A stretch of DNA of 64,000 bases from Ignelater luminosus (Eukaryota; Arthropoda; Insecta; Coleoptera; Elateridae): the NCBI GenBank assembly GCA_011009095.1, contig VTPC01000866.1, positions 62,001 to 126,000 on the forward strand. The letters run 5' to 3'. The notes below the pieces were generated by a model. That model made no database searches, was not told the DNA's origin, and worked only from the letters and a program-made list of their open reading frames with translations. Positions 49,301-60,545 of this stretch are shown here, piece after piece. The first letter of the stretch is position 1, and every line of letters starts with the position of its first letter. Both the position numbers and the translations under genes were made by a program.

Positions 49301-50449
49301 GTTTGCTTCTTGATGCTGCCATATGCTCTTTCTAAACCATGTTTCAATAAACGAGGCCTTCGTAGTTTTAGAGGAATGGGATTAACACAAATTCCACCTG
49401 AAATTGAAGATTATGATAATTGCACCGTCTTGGACTTCGGATTTAACGATATCAAGGATCTCACTTCTATCGGATTTCTAAATTTGTCAAACAAAGACCA
49501 TGTTACTAGTGTCTATATGTACAATAATAGAATAGAAAAGCTTGACTATGATTTTTTTGCTAATTGGCCTAATGCTAAAACATTAGATTTAAAAAATAAC
49601 TTCATAAAAAAGTTAGATAGAGGATTGTGCTCAATGCCAAAGTTGAAATTTCTTTTCCTGAATGGGAATAATCTTATGGATATACTAGAAGATCCTCTAG
49701 AATGTCTAAAAAATCTGAAAGAAGTGCATCTTGATTTTCCACCTAGTAAACTTCCAAGAAGTATATTTAAGGGTACTTCTTTAAGTCGATTGTTTGTAAA
49801 CTGCACGGAGGTTAAAAACTGGAACGAGATGAATTCTACTGAGACTGCCAGAATAATACTAACAATAGAAGAAGCTTTTGTAACTCCAGAGTGCTTAGTA
49901 AAACAAAAAGTTCCTACAAATAGAAACTCTTCAAGTCATGAAATTACAGTAGAGCAGAAAGTTCCTATGACTACAAATTTCTCAAGTCATGAAATTATAA
50001 TAAAGCAAGAAGTTCCCTTAGAAACAAACCTATCAACTCATAAAAGTACAGTAAAGCAAGAAGTACCTATAACTGCTAACTACTCAAGTCCCAAAACGAC
50101 AATAAAGCAAGAGAATCCTACCACAGTTACAAGATCTTTAAATCAGGAGAACAGTAATAAAAATGTAACCGAAACTGCAGATAATGAAACAAGTCAATGT
50201 GACTCTATCTACGCAGTTGCTGGCATTATAACTGTCTTTATTATTGGAAGTGTTTACGTATTATATAAAAAGAAGTATTTCAGTAAATTTCCAAAGAAAA
50301 GAATTTGGAAAGATAATAAGGAACTGGACGGAGAAGACGAAGGCCTCAATCCAAATACTAACGGAGAAAAAATATTTTGGAAAGATAATGAGGAACTAGA
50401 AAAGGGATTAGAAGAAGGTTCAAATCTAAATACTAATAAAAAACATTGA
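46371..50449 (+). CDS. Single-pass LRR protein with glycosylated stalk repeats (LRR copy 3)
   Basis: Exon 1 (46371-46393, MKWTLLL) joins exon 2 (49294-50449) in phase 2 across a 2.9-kb intron (AAG/GTATGT donor, TTGTTTCAG acceptor), giving 392 residues. The signal peptide runs to about ALSKPC. An LRR N-cap and repeats such as CTVLDFGFNDIKDL, VTSVYMYNNRIEKL, AKTLDLKNNFIKKL and LKFLFLNGNNLMDI follow, paralogous to copy 2. Residues 210-294 are five 17-residue repeats (consensus VKQEVP-x-x-x-N-x-S-S-x-x-x-T). The first four each carry an N-x-S site (N219, N236, N253, N270), suggesting a rigid glycosylated stalk. A membrane span lies at about 313-332. The tail has two copies of a W-K-D-N-x-E-L motif (343-392). 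It is likely a plasma-membrane protein of unknown ligand. Confidence 0.85.
46434..46630. repeat. MITE copy B, in intron 1 of LRR copy 3
   Basis: Second copy of the element at 32154-32347. Its ends are clearer inverted repeats: CCTGGGGTACAATGTATC on the left against CCTTGGGGGTACAACAATAT in reverse on the right, both followed by TTTCTTATTA-type sequence. It lies 40 bases after the exon 1 donor. Confidence 0.65.
47772..47917 (+). repeat. Dispersed repeat, copy in LRR3 intron (pair with 52230-52394)
   Basis: Matches the reverse complement of 52230-52394 in blocks such as TTCATTGAGAAATGTTG, AGGTTAGATTGTCATT and TTTCTATAATT. Identity is moderate with small gaps. The repeat type is unknown. Confidence 0.6.
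49898..50152 (+). repeat. 51-bp coding minisatellite, five units (stalk of LRR copy 3)
   Basis: Five in-frame 51-bp units encode the 17-residue stalk repeat. Units share AAGCAAGAAGTTCCT-like starts and the AAxTCA sequon region. The last unit has lost the glycosylation site. The period is a multiple of three, so unit gain or loss changes stalk length without breaking the frame. Confidence 0.85.
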
Positions 50450-52229
50450 TATTATGCTTTGTTTAACGTGTGATAGTAAATATATTAGATACTTGTGTAA
50501 TTAACTCAAAAGAATACATTAAATAATAATAATATTTTCGCAATAAAAATTGTTATAATGCATTTGATCTCAGAGCTAATTTGCTATAGTATTGCTTCTA
50601 GTAATAAATTTTTATTACTAGTATTCAAAAAAAAAACTAAAATTAAGACAGGTATACAGGGTGCGTCATGACGTATTTAATAAAAAATTTGAAACTTAGT
50701 ATGACAAATTAACAAAAATCAGAAAAAAAACTTACTTTTGGTAAAAGTTTGTAAAGTTTTGATTTGTATGAAAAACAGGGGTACAAATATACATGCTCTA
50801 ATAAAACAAAAGTTGAATTTTTACAGTTATCCAGTGATATGTTAAATCGGACAGGCTTTAGTTTATTATTGTAATGTAAACCTAGACCACGTAAAAATCA
50901 TAATCACTGATGTCATCAATCTGGGGGAGATCTTTAACTGGTTTCATCCAAGGCCTTTCGCAAGTTCAAAACAAAAGTCTACACTTCATCTAATCAAAAA
51001 ATGTTACTAGATTTCTAGTTCCTTATCACATTAGCAATGCTTTCCCTTAGTTGGCTAGTTGGATGTGAAACGCACAAAGAAAATTTTTTTTATTTCACTT
51101 ACCATTGAGATTATTTCAGAATTCTCTTATTTTATTATTAGCAATTAAAATTATTGTTTATTGTAAAAGTATTTTATATTATGTTGAAATTAATACATGG
51201 CAATAAGCTATTTATTTACAATTCTCTGTTTTAAAGAATTGCATTAGCGTACAATAGTTTATTTCTTTTGTATTTCTATGTAGTCTATGGCTTTTAGCCA
51301 ATGTTTCTGAATATTTTTTAGAAATGTATTCTTTTCCTGTTTTGTATTTTTTAATTTTATGCATTATTAGTTTTGAATTGATTTTTTTTTAAAGGCAAGG
51401 CTGTATGGAGGTTGCGAGTGTTTAGTTAGTTCTGTTAAAAGTTAATAAAAATAATTGTAGTATTGGCGTTTTTTTTGTTAGTGCATAAGTTTTATCTAAT
51501 GATGCTTTAACCTAGTGCTATTAACACCTGTTTGCAATATTAAATAGATTCCATATCGCATTATAATATTGTTCGGTAGTTTGCTAAATTATGAACAGTA
51601 ACTCTGAAGTAAGAGCAACATTCAGAACTAGCAAGGTACTAAAATTTTTTTTCAAATATTAAATACCAAATACCTATTTCAACAAAAAGATACTTAAATA
51701 CTAAAAACTGTTTGGTTTTTAGGGAATATTTAAGCATTTTAAATGTAAATACGTAAAGAATCTTACTTAAAAGTATTTTTTGCACCATCAGGCGTTTTTG
51801 ATAACTTACGAGCCATGTATTGCGGGCGGCAAGTTAATTTTTTTCTCGCTGCAATTTTTATTGAAGTAATGACCACGAAAAATAAATTTCTATTTTATAT
51901 AATAAACAAATAACAAAGGTAACTTTAAAATATGAGAACGTTTCTTGATGAAAAAAGAATCCCAAATCTAGTTAATTCTTTTGATAATTACTCCCTTAAA
52001 TAATAGTTATTAAACCAAATGCTCATTTTCTGTCTCTCTGTTTTTGAATCTTGTAAATTTTCTTTGTTTTTTATTATGTTATACCTTACAGTACATCAAA
52101 AGTTTTACATAGTCTCGAATATTGTTCTATGAGTAACATTTGAGGCTTTAATTGTAAAAACTGTGCTTGGCATTTCAAAATTAATCCTTTTAATTTGGCT
52201 CTTTTTTTCGGGGGCAACTCAGACATGTT

Positions 52230-52394
52230 TTCTTGTTTTAAATGACAATCTAACCTCTGCTGCTGATTTCAAATAACAACATAAACGATCTCTTTGATAC
52301 TACCAACATTTCTCAATGAAAAACTCTACTGTTTAGAAGGTATTGTTACCAACTCGACAAAAATTTAGCATTAATTATAGAAACAAGACAGGGT
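52230..52394 (-). repeat. Dispersed repeat, second copy, inverted
   Basis: Inverted relative to 47772-47917. The two copies flank the large exon of LRR copy 3. They share about 150 bp with no recognised protein or clear termini. Confidence 0.6.
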
Positions 52395-52587
52395 GTACTT
52401 TACAACTTGTTGTTAATGTCAAAAGCTGACAATTATAAACATTTGCAATTAATTTGACGTACCGATGGTGAATTCATAATAAGTGCTATCATCTTGGTCA
52501 ACATTTTCCTGTTATGCAAGTTCAAAACAGTAAAGAGAGTGACTTTCTTAAAACGTGTAATATGTGCTGCCTATACTTTCTGTCGTA

Positions 52588-52697
52588 CTTATGATGAAAT
52601 TACATGCTGTGTATAACGCTAAACGCGTGTAAGCATAGGAAGTTACTATTACTATACGCGTTTGGCATTACACACAGCGTGTAATTTGACTATGAGT
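52588..52697. repeat. Near-perfect foldback hairpin (about 110 bp)
   Basis: The left arm (52595-52638) contains GCTGTGTATAACGCTAAACGCG. The right arm is its near complement (ACGCGTTTGGCATTACACACAGC), matching at 20 of 23 positions in the core and continuing outward through AAATTACA. Almost no loop remains. It could be a short foldback MITE or a small-RNA precursor. Confidence 0.6.
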
Positions 52698-53037
52698 AAG
52701 GCAGTTTATGTTTATTCTTCTTTATTATTATTTTATTGTTTCCAAATATATAACGATACGTATAACTTTATTTCATACTAAGAGGGATAAAAAGGAAACA
52801 TTTGTTGATATGGTAAAAATATGGCTTATTAATGTTGCCTTCTAAACTTTAATTTAAAGAATAGTATACTGATTGCACCAAAATGATAATGTAATATTGT
52901 AGTCATTAAAAAGAAGTTGCAACAAATCTTATTACGTATATGGTAACAAGCATTAAACCCTTGTTTATGTGTTGGGTAACTTTGAAAGAAAAAAGATACG
53001 GAACATAAAAAGAAGTAACAAAAATCAATATTCTTGC

Positions 53038-53152
53038 CTTTGATAGAATAAATACTGAAGGTTTTACCATCGACTCAACAATAAGATTTAAACTAAATAC
53101 TACAGACAAAAAAGACAAACATAAGAAAAACAATAATTGAGGATAAAAGATT
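53038..53152 (+). repeat. LINE 5' region repeat (pair with 63550-63668)
   Basis: Starts TTTGATAGAATAAATACTG and ends AATTGAGGATAAAAGA, matching 63550-63668 with scattered substitutions and a small gap. It runs directly into LINE endonuclease coding sequence, so it is probably the LINE 5' untranslated region. Confidence 0.65.
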
Positions 53153-53510
53153 TTAAAATTAGCCACATGGAATGCTACAAGTTCACTTAGGAAAAAATTA
53201 GAATTGATAAAAGAAATGAAAAAATGTAAATTATTTAAGAATTACTGAAATTAAAAGAAAAAGTAAAGGTGCAAACCAGACCAAAAAAGCAGAAGAACTA
53301 ATAATAAAGAAAAGCAATGCGATGAACATATATCATGAAAATTTAAAACCACCCGCTATCTTGATCATAATAGCTTAATCCAAGAAAAAGAAAAATTTTA
53401 CAAAGACTTGCAAGAAAAACTAGACTGGAAAGGTGATAATATAATCAAGACAGATCTAAATGGCAGAATAGGAAATAACAACAAAGCAATAAAACAATAG
53501 ATGGAGAAGA
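53145..53510 (+). pseudogene. LINE endonuclease remnant
   Basis: Just after the 5' repeat, the plus strand reads KILKLATWNATSSLRKKLEL, the TWN start of an APE-type endonuclease. After stops, EKEKFYKDLQEKLDWKGDNI and a TDLNGRIGN piece near 53450-53490 match the GDFNARIG box. The segment is short and riddled with stops. No reverse transcriptase follows, because another element begins at about 53538. Confidence 0.6.
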
Positions 53511-53537
53511 AACCATAAACACCATAATGGTTTAAAA

Positions 53538-55345
53538 ATGATTAAGTCTTGTCTGTTACTTCTGCATAACAAAGATAGCAGGCTTCTCTGCAAAAATAGA
53601 AAATCTCTTGTGCATCCTAATTTAACATCGGCGATAAGACCCGTTGACCATTGTACTGATCTTCTAGTTCCTGTGCCACCAGTGAAGGATCAAATGATGA
53701 AAATGTCGACATTGTTTCTAGCAATGATCCAAAGTTTATTCCTCCAGATTCCACTGAGCCACATTTGATCACATAAGCACAGCTAAACGATTTAGTTCGT
53801 GATTTGAACTTAAGCAAAAGCAAAACCGTGTTGCTTGACTTCAGATTGAAAAGTTGGAATTTATTGGAATACAGTACCAAAATTAGTCATTTCCGTAACC
53901 GCGAAAAGAAGTTTTCTGAGTTTTATTCTATGGACGACAACAGTGATGTTGACGGTTTGATGGACGTAAACACAAACCAGAAGAATGGCGACTGTTCATT
54001 GATGCATCTAAATTTAGTTTGAAAACAGTTCTATTGCACAATGGCAATTCAGTTCCCATTGCATATTCAGTTCACCTAAAGGAATCTTATGAAACTATGA
54101 AATGCCTTTTAACGAGCGTAGACTATAAACGATATGTACAAGTGGAAAATCTGTAGAGATATGAAAGTTATAGCTTTGTTATTATGAATGCATCTAGGAT
54201 TTACAAAATACAGTTGTTTTTTGTGCGAGTGGGACAGTCGTGCTAAATCGTAGCATTATATTGTGAAAAGTTGGCCAAATAGGCAGACAGTTGTGAGAGA
54301 AAAAAAAAATTTATCTACGACTTTTCAATAATATAGTTGCTATACGCGTAACCATAGAGATATAACCATACTCATAAAACACTAGTGAATTGTATGGATT
54401 TTATTCACTGGCGGTGTTTTGTTGGTTGCCTATTTATAAATATAAACAAAATAGAAATTGTTATAATTTCAAACTATTTATTGTTAGAAAAAAAATTTGG
54501 ACATCGTCTTCAGAAAACCCTTGTATTTCAGGTCTAAAACTCTCTTTGTGAAGATTGTTTACTTTCATTGCCTTCTACATATTCAAGAATTTGGACATCG
54601 CCTCTCTCAGAGGAATCTACGTCCAGATCTTCCTCAGAAGTGTTAGAATCGTAGATAAAACGTCGTATTCGACCCGCACATAATGGGCATTATTCACTTC
54701 ATCCTCTTGAATAATAGCCTACATTCTGTGCTCGTTGAATAGTATACTATTACATGAAAAGCGTGTGGATAAAAACAATATCTATTTGCTCCCTTTGCAC
54801 ATAAAGTTAGGGCTGATAAAGAATTTTGTAAAAGGTATGAATCGTGGTGGAAGAGGTAGTCAGTACATGAAAGAAAAATTTCCAAAAATCGGCGAAGTTA
54901 AAATAAAGGAGGGCATATTTGTAGGTCTCGGCAATTAATGAATGACAGCGGTTTCGATGCGGTTCTACAAGGAAAAGAAAAGGTGGCGTGGAATTGTTTC
55001 AAATTTGTCGTAGAGGACTTTCTGGGCAATAACAAAGCGGAGAGTTTCAAAAACCTCGTCGACGAAATGTTGACAGCTTACCGTAAAATGGGATGTAATA
55101 TGTCGCTAAAGATGCATTATTTACATTTCCATTTGGATTTTTTCCCAGACAATGTGATGAGCATGGGGAGCGTTTCCATCAAGACTTTTCAACGTTGGAA
55201 AAAATTTGAACATGTTGGGTGATTGCTGTTGGTTACTGATTAGAGAAGATCCTAATACATTATTACACAAAAGAAAACTGTCAAAGAGAATATTTGAATG
55301 GGTTTTATGTACACTTTGGAATATAAAATGCATCTAATTACTTTA
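53538..55345 (+). pseudogene. Arthropod repetitive-element gene, broken (uncharacterised family)
   Basis: Frames in order read SAIRPVDHCTDLLVPVPPVK, NDPKFIPPDSTEPHLIT, LNDLVRDLNLSKSKTVLL, FRNREKKFSEFYSM, KYSCFLCEWDSRA (54200-54245), YLLPLHIKLGLIKNFVK (54735-54938), then GKEKVAWNCFKFVVEDFLGN and LVDEMLTAYRKMGCNMSLKM (54938-55222). After one more shift, CCWLLIREDPNT and the end at about 55340 can be read. I have seen this protein repeated many times in aphid and other arthropod genomes, always as uncharacterised. The copy number suggests a transposable element. The Cys-pair segment CFLCEW may bind metal. Function and superfamily are unknown. A block at about 54310-54740 interrupts it. Confidence 0.65.
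54310..54740. mobile_element. Probable insertion inside the repetitive-element gene
   Basis: Only about 15 residues are expected between the WPNRQT block (54290) and the LHIKLGL block (54783), but over 400 bases are present. The extra DNA has a minus-strand acidic frame near 54545-54670 (SNTSEEDLDVDSSERGD). No termini or duplication were fixed, so its identity is open. Confidence 0.4.
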
Positions 55346-56589
55346 GCGTTTTATTTCGAAACAAAATAAAATTCTTCTCGGAAACTATACGTGCTAGGAA
55401 AAAACCAAAAGCAGATTTGGATTCCGCATGAAACAATCATTCAAAATCACCTATTTGTAACCAGGAACCAAAAAAATTTCAATTTGTTAATCAGTGTATT
55501 TAGATACAAAGAAAAGTGCACGTAAGTGAAAAAAAATTAAGTGAGCAAGAAAAGACAAATTTCGAAAAGAATTTGGCAAAAAATGACCTAGACATTTGCA
55601 GAAAGCCAGACATTTCTACGAAACACTAAAACAATTAATAAATAAAAAAAAACCGTTGCCTATATAGCTTTAAAAACTAACACCAGCAAATAAGAACCTA
55701 AAAATGAAAGTAAAATTCTAGTAGGAGTTACTCGACAACGAGGAACAAGTGAAAATATACACGAAAAAAGTAGATAGACAGAAGCAGTGCACCAGAACCA
55801 AAAATAGTTATTACTAAAAAAGAATTATAAACAAAGCGGAGATATTCAACAGTTTTCACACTTTATAACTTTTCGCTTATACTCTGAAAAACCTTCTGCT
55901 TTCCGAATAGAATCTGTTTCGAAAAACCAATACCACTTAATTAGTTTTCTTCCGTCTGTACTAACCCAATCCTCCTTGAAACTTGCCACTCTGTATGTGA
56001 GTTTTGCTACATTAGTTCTTGATAAGGAGCTGTGTAGTCGAGTTTCTTCTATGGAGTTATTGAACGATAGTTGTCTAACAATTACAGGTCAATTCCAAAA
56101 GCCAATTACTATCGACATAATTATTCTCCTGAATGAATGACGTATTTAATACATTTTCTATACTCATAGTTAGGCGTAACTTCTCATTTGCTTTTGGCAA
56201 TTACAAACATTAATAGTAATACTTGCAAAAAGATTATTAAATTAATTAATTTACTAGAATGAATTCTACGATGCATCAGTAATAAAGGCATAGATTTAAT
56301 TTTTCTTCTAACACAAATTTTGTTTGACAATTATTATTAGAGGCAAATTGAAAAAGCTTGCACAACTTTAAAATGATCGGTGATGGTATTACTAAACAAA
56401 ATAAAGTAAAATTTTAAAATAATTATTTATTTTAGCTGTTTTAACACTGCTTCTAATTACAAGTACAACATTTGGTAACGATAAAATCATACCAAAAAAC
56501 CTACAATGCTATATTTCAAATTACAATTAACAAACATTAAAATTCACAAACAATCATGCACATGCGCATGCACACATTAAAAATTATTT
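55346..56589. other. Intergenic stretch downstream of the acyl-CoA synthetase gene
   Basis: Mostly AT-rich. A minus-strand frame at about 55850-56060 is open for 70 codons (LTYRVASFKEDWVSTDGRKL, WYWFFETDSIRKAEGFSEYK) and looks coding, but it lacks an ATG and a recognisable family. It may be an element fragment. Confidence 0.35.
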
Positions 56590-59500
56590 TTAATTAGAGC
56601 CCCTGTGAATATCGACCAGCTTTCTTCTCAATATCTTTCCAGACGGTGTTTTAGGAATTTCCTTCACAAATTTTACACCACCATACAGACGCTTTGTAAC
56701 TGATATTCGTTCTACAAACAATTTAAAATACTATTAATTTACATACCAATCAATTAACAACATTGGAGAATTACCTGCAACATAATCTACCAATTCTTTT
56801 TCAACCACAACAGCTTCCTCTTTTGGAACAACAAATGCTAAGGGTACTTGACCAGCTCTTTCGTCTGAAATCCCAATCACTCCACAATCTTTAACTGCAG
56901 GGTGAGACAAAAGTAATGTTTCCAGCTCAGCTGGTGGAACCTTTAATTAAGAAACACAATGCAATATATATTAGATAGTGTAACAATATCACTTTTATTA
57001 ACCTGAAATCCTTTGTATTTAATTAGTTCTTTAATTCTATCCACAACGTAAAAGTAACCATCTTCGTCATAGTACCCTAAATCACCAGTATGTAAGAATC
57101 CTTCCTCATCAAAGCAATTTTTCGTGGCGTCAGGATTGGAAAAATATCCTTTCATCACCATAGGGCCTTTAAAACAAATCTCGCCAACTTTGTAAGAACA
57201 AACACTTTTGTTTGTTTCGACATCTACAATTTTTGCTAAAACGTTTTCGATTAGCACTCCGGCGGTTCCATCTTTATTTGGAAGACACGATCGTGGAATT
57301 GCTACGCACATTCCGCTGGCTTCTGTTAAACCATATAATTGTCGTACTTTTAGTTTAGGAAACCTGCAAAAATAATAAAATAGAATTTCTAACAGCTTAT
57401 AAATATTTTCTAATTAACCTATCTTCAAATTCTTTTTCTACCGTACTACTTAAAGGTGCACCACCACATACGATATCTTTAACAGCTGAAAGATCATATT
57501 CATCTACCAAAGGGCTTCTTGCTAAAAAGTGTACCAGGGGTGGAACCGCATTTAAAATAGTTGCCTTATAATCTTGAATAGCTTTTAAGTACACTTCTGG
57601 ATTAAAACCATCCATTATAATAACTTTTATACCAATTATTACAGCGCAGAATTCATGCAACAGTCCGAACAGGTGATAGAAAGGCGGAACTAAAACTGTT
57701 GCATCTTTTGACGAATAAGCGCCGTGATTAGGGTTACTGTAAATAAAAATAAATTAGATTTTAAGTGCAAAAAGAATTGTAGTCAATTTGACTTACGAAA
57801 ATGGCAATATGGCCGATCTTATATTTTCATGAGATAACTGCACTCCTTTAGGATGACCGGTAGTGCCGGAAGATGACATAATAAGAGCGGTTTCAGAAAT
57901 ATCATATTCTTCTGGTTCAAAGTCATTTATGTTTACTGTGACACTTTCTAATAACTCTTCAAAACACTGGATTTCGCTTTCTTTTTCATATTCGTTATGC
58001 TCCATAAATAATATATTAGCTTTAGTTATATTAATATCTTGTGCAACTTCTAGTACTGTTTTGTACGACTTTTCTGAGCATAATATTAATTTTGGCTTGG
58101 AAATGAGAAGTAAAGATTTTAGTTCACCTAAAATGTTATTGTGTACTTAAGTAAAGAATTCTGTTCATCTAGATTTACAAGATAACAGAAGTATTAAAAA
58201 GATCAGAAATACCAAGCAGATTAGCACAAAAAGAAAGCTCAAACAAACTAGTATTTAGAATCTGATTAGAAAATTTATGAAAGCCAAACAAAATATAAAA
58301 ATCTAAAACTGCAGTTGGTTGTAAGAGAAAATTAAGTATCAAGATCAAAATTCTCGGAGCATGTAATGCGAAAACCCAGAAGGAAAGTTAACGTAATTTT
58401 AAATTTACAAAAGGTCACAAACAAAAAATTATATTGTATTGATAGATACGATCAATTACTTTTTAATTTATATACCAATTATTCTAAGGAAATCAGGATA
58501 TTAAGAAACGTTTTGAAATCTAACTAGAATTTGATATGGAATGGCAATCAAAGCGAATGCTTTAAGAAACTCAAGCAATTTTTAATGATAAAGAAACTAT
58601 TGGAGACATGTTTGCAAGAACGAATAAATGAAATCCAATCTAGATCACAAACCACTGAGTTGTGAAAACGGCCAGAAAACTGCATCTGAAAAGGGTGGGG
58701 TAATTTGAATGTAACATATCTAAATTGAACGAAATAACCAAAAAATGAAGAAGACCTTTACCAAAAAAATTTGTAGCATTTTGTTTAAATGAAAACTTTG
58801 TAAAGAGCTGTAATCTAAAGCAGTTTTCCTTGTGGTGTTTGTAAATTCGAGTTATAATCCAAGAGATGTTTCACAGTTAGATTTTATGGAAGACACAAAA
58901 AGCATCAATATTAAATAAGGAAAACAAGCAAAAGGAAATAAATTTGGAATAAACTGCATTCCTAATCATAATGTACCAGAAGAATGATGTATCCTAAAGA
59001 AAAAACATATCATTAAAACTGAACAAATACTAAAAGTTAAACAAAGTAAGGCCGAAAAATTCAAAAGATCTAAGATAATATTGGATTTCATTTTAGAAAT
59101 TTTTAATTTAGTACATACTTTGAAGAGCTTCTTAACGTATAAACTGAAGCCAGTTTTAAAAGCATAAAATAAAAATCATTAGCTAAAACACATTGAAGTT
59201 AACTAACCAAAATAAGATAAAACTGGAAATAATACCCATGGTTAAGAAAATACAAGAAAAGCTATAATGCATATAAACTTGTACAACTAGATAAAAATAA
59301 TTAACTGCATAAAGAAGACGGGAGGCAAAGGTGGAATAGCAATGCAGAAGACAAGTTTAAGAATTTATAATCTAACCTATACTACAATTGTAAAGTAAGA
59401 AACGACATTGTAAAGTATTAACATACACCCTGTATGATTGAATGTAACATTTATGTAAATACAATAAAATTATTTCTGAATAATTTAGAAATATAAATTA

Positions 59501-60016
59501 TAATTTAATTGCCAATGATCTATATCCAATTAATACAAATTTGCATGTTAATATAATTCTCAGAATAATAAAAATTTAAAAAAGAGTTCTTACCAACAGT
59601 ATAAGCAGAATTTAAAGGATTGACTGTAACACCCATATAAAACGCAGCCGCAAAAGGAATAAAATAATTCAAGCAATTTTCACAGATAACTGCAATTACA
59701 TCGCCTCTTCCTAAACCCATCTTTTTAAAGACAATAGACAATTTCACGCTACTAGTTAAAAGCTTTTCGGCAGTTAATGCGTCACCAGTGTATGCATTGA
59801 CCTATAAAACAAAAATTTAAATTTAAAATTTGATATTTTGAGATTTTTAATTTAATTTTTAAACTTTTTTTAAGATTAAAATAAGGTACTTACATTAATT
59901 TCATCATTGTGTGGTCTTTTTTTTAAACAATCGAATATTAATCTACCAAGCGTTTGGTTTGGTATTTTTGTAGTTTCTTTTGGACCAGAAAGAATGTAGG
60001 ATGGTGTTGCCTGCAT
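56590..60016 (-). CDS. AMP-forming acyl-CoA synthetase, 4CL/luciferase-like, seven exons
   Basis: Seven exons (60016-59894, 59801-59594, 58127-57797, 57736-57419, 57363-57003, 56940-56775, 56711-56590) join at GT-AG sites in matching phase into 1629 nt, 542 residues, the usual length. Core motifs: P-loop [12 protein letters not shown] (195-206), PPFYHLFG with His242, YGLTEAS (337-343), TGD (419-421), [14 protein letters not shown] (434-447) and PSGKILRR with catalytic Lys528. Such enzymes activate a carboxylic acid with ATP and transfer it to CoA; beetle luciferases arose from them. Fatty or aromatic acids are plausible substrates, but the sequence does not say which. The C-terminus is RGSN, not SKL, so no standard peroxisomal PTS1 is present. 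Intron 2 (58128-59593) is the only long intron, with nothing recognised in it. All catalytic residues seen suggest a working enzyme. Confidence 0.93.
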
Positions 60017-60545
60017 GGTGAACCAATTTTATTTAAACCAAATTTTGTCTGCAACTTTGTTTTATATTCACATTAAAAAGAATTCTACGTTTTATATTGT
60101 GTGATAAAATTTTGATAAACTCTATCATTGCACCTTTTCGTTATGTTTTGAAGTGATAACCGAAAAAAGTACAATGCAAAAATGAATTTTTATGCTTTTA
60201 TTAAAAAGGATTTTTAATTTTATTTTTCACATATTTTATATATAATTGAAAACTTATCTATGTGTTATTTACTTATTTTACATTTCTAATTACATAGGTA
60301 ATATGGTGTTGATGACTATTTAATACGAAAGGTTATATAATTGGTACAAATTTATCCTAATTAGAGACAAGAGTTCAGTATATTTTCGTTAATTTTAGGA
60401 AGATATCTTCAGAAAATGCTATATTGTGTTTATTTTCTTTTTTTTATACATAACGTAAATAGATATAAAATATTCCAATACGTCATAACTAGAAATCGGA
60501 AAAATGCAAAAATGACCACTGCATCTTTCGATGCATCCCTTCAAA
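60017..60545. other. Upstream region of the synthetase gene
   Basis: AT-rich non-coding DNA holding the unmarked promoter of the minus-strand synthetase. It ends at the hAT duplication at 60538-60545. No specific motif is claimed. Confidence 0.4.

Larger units (their letters stand above)
50450..53037. other. Intergenic stretch after LRR copy 3
   Basis: AT-rich DNA with no supported gene. It contains the dispersed repeat copy at 52230-52394 and the hairpin at 52588-52697. Confidence 0.45.

Noticed and set aside
50645..50680. ACAGGGTGCGTCATGACG as a transposon terminus, with a possible partner ACACCCTGTAT at 59425
   Set aside because: The two words are 9 kb apart, the match is short and no duplication was found.
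53538..55345. Intact host gene spanning this region
   Set aside because: Several frame changes and stops are needed, a block of about 430 bp interrupts it, and the protein is known to me as a high-copy arthropod repeat.
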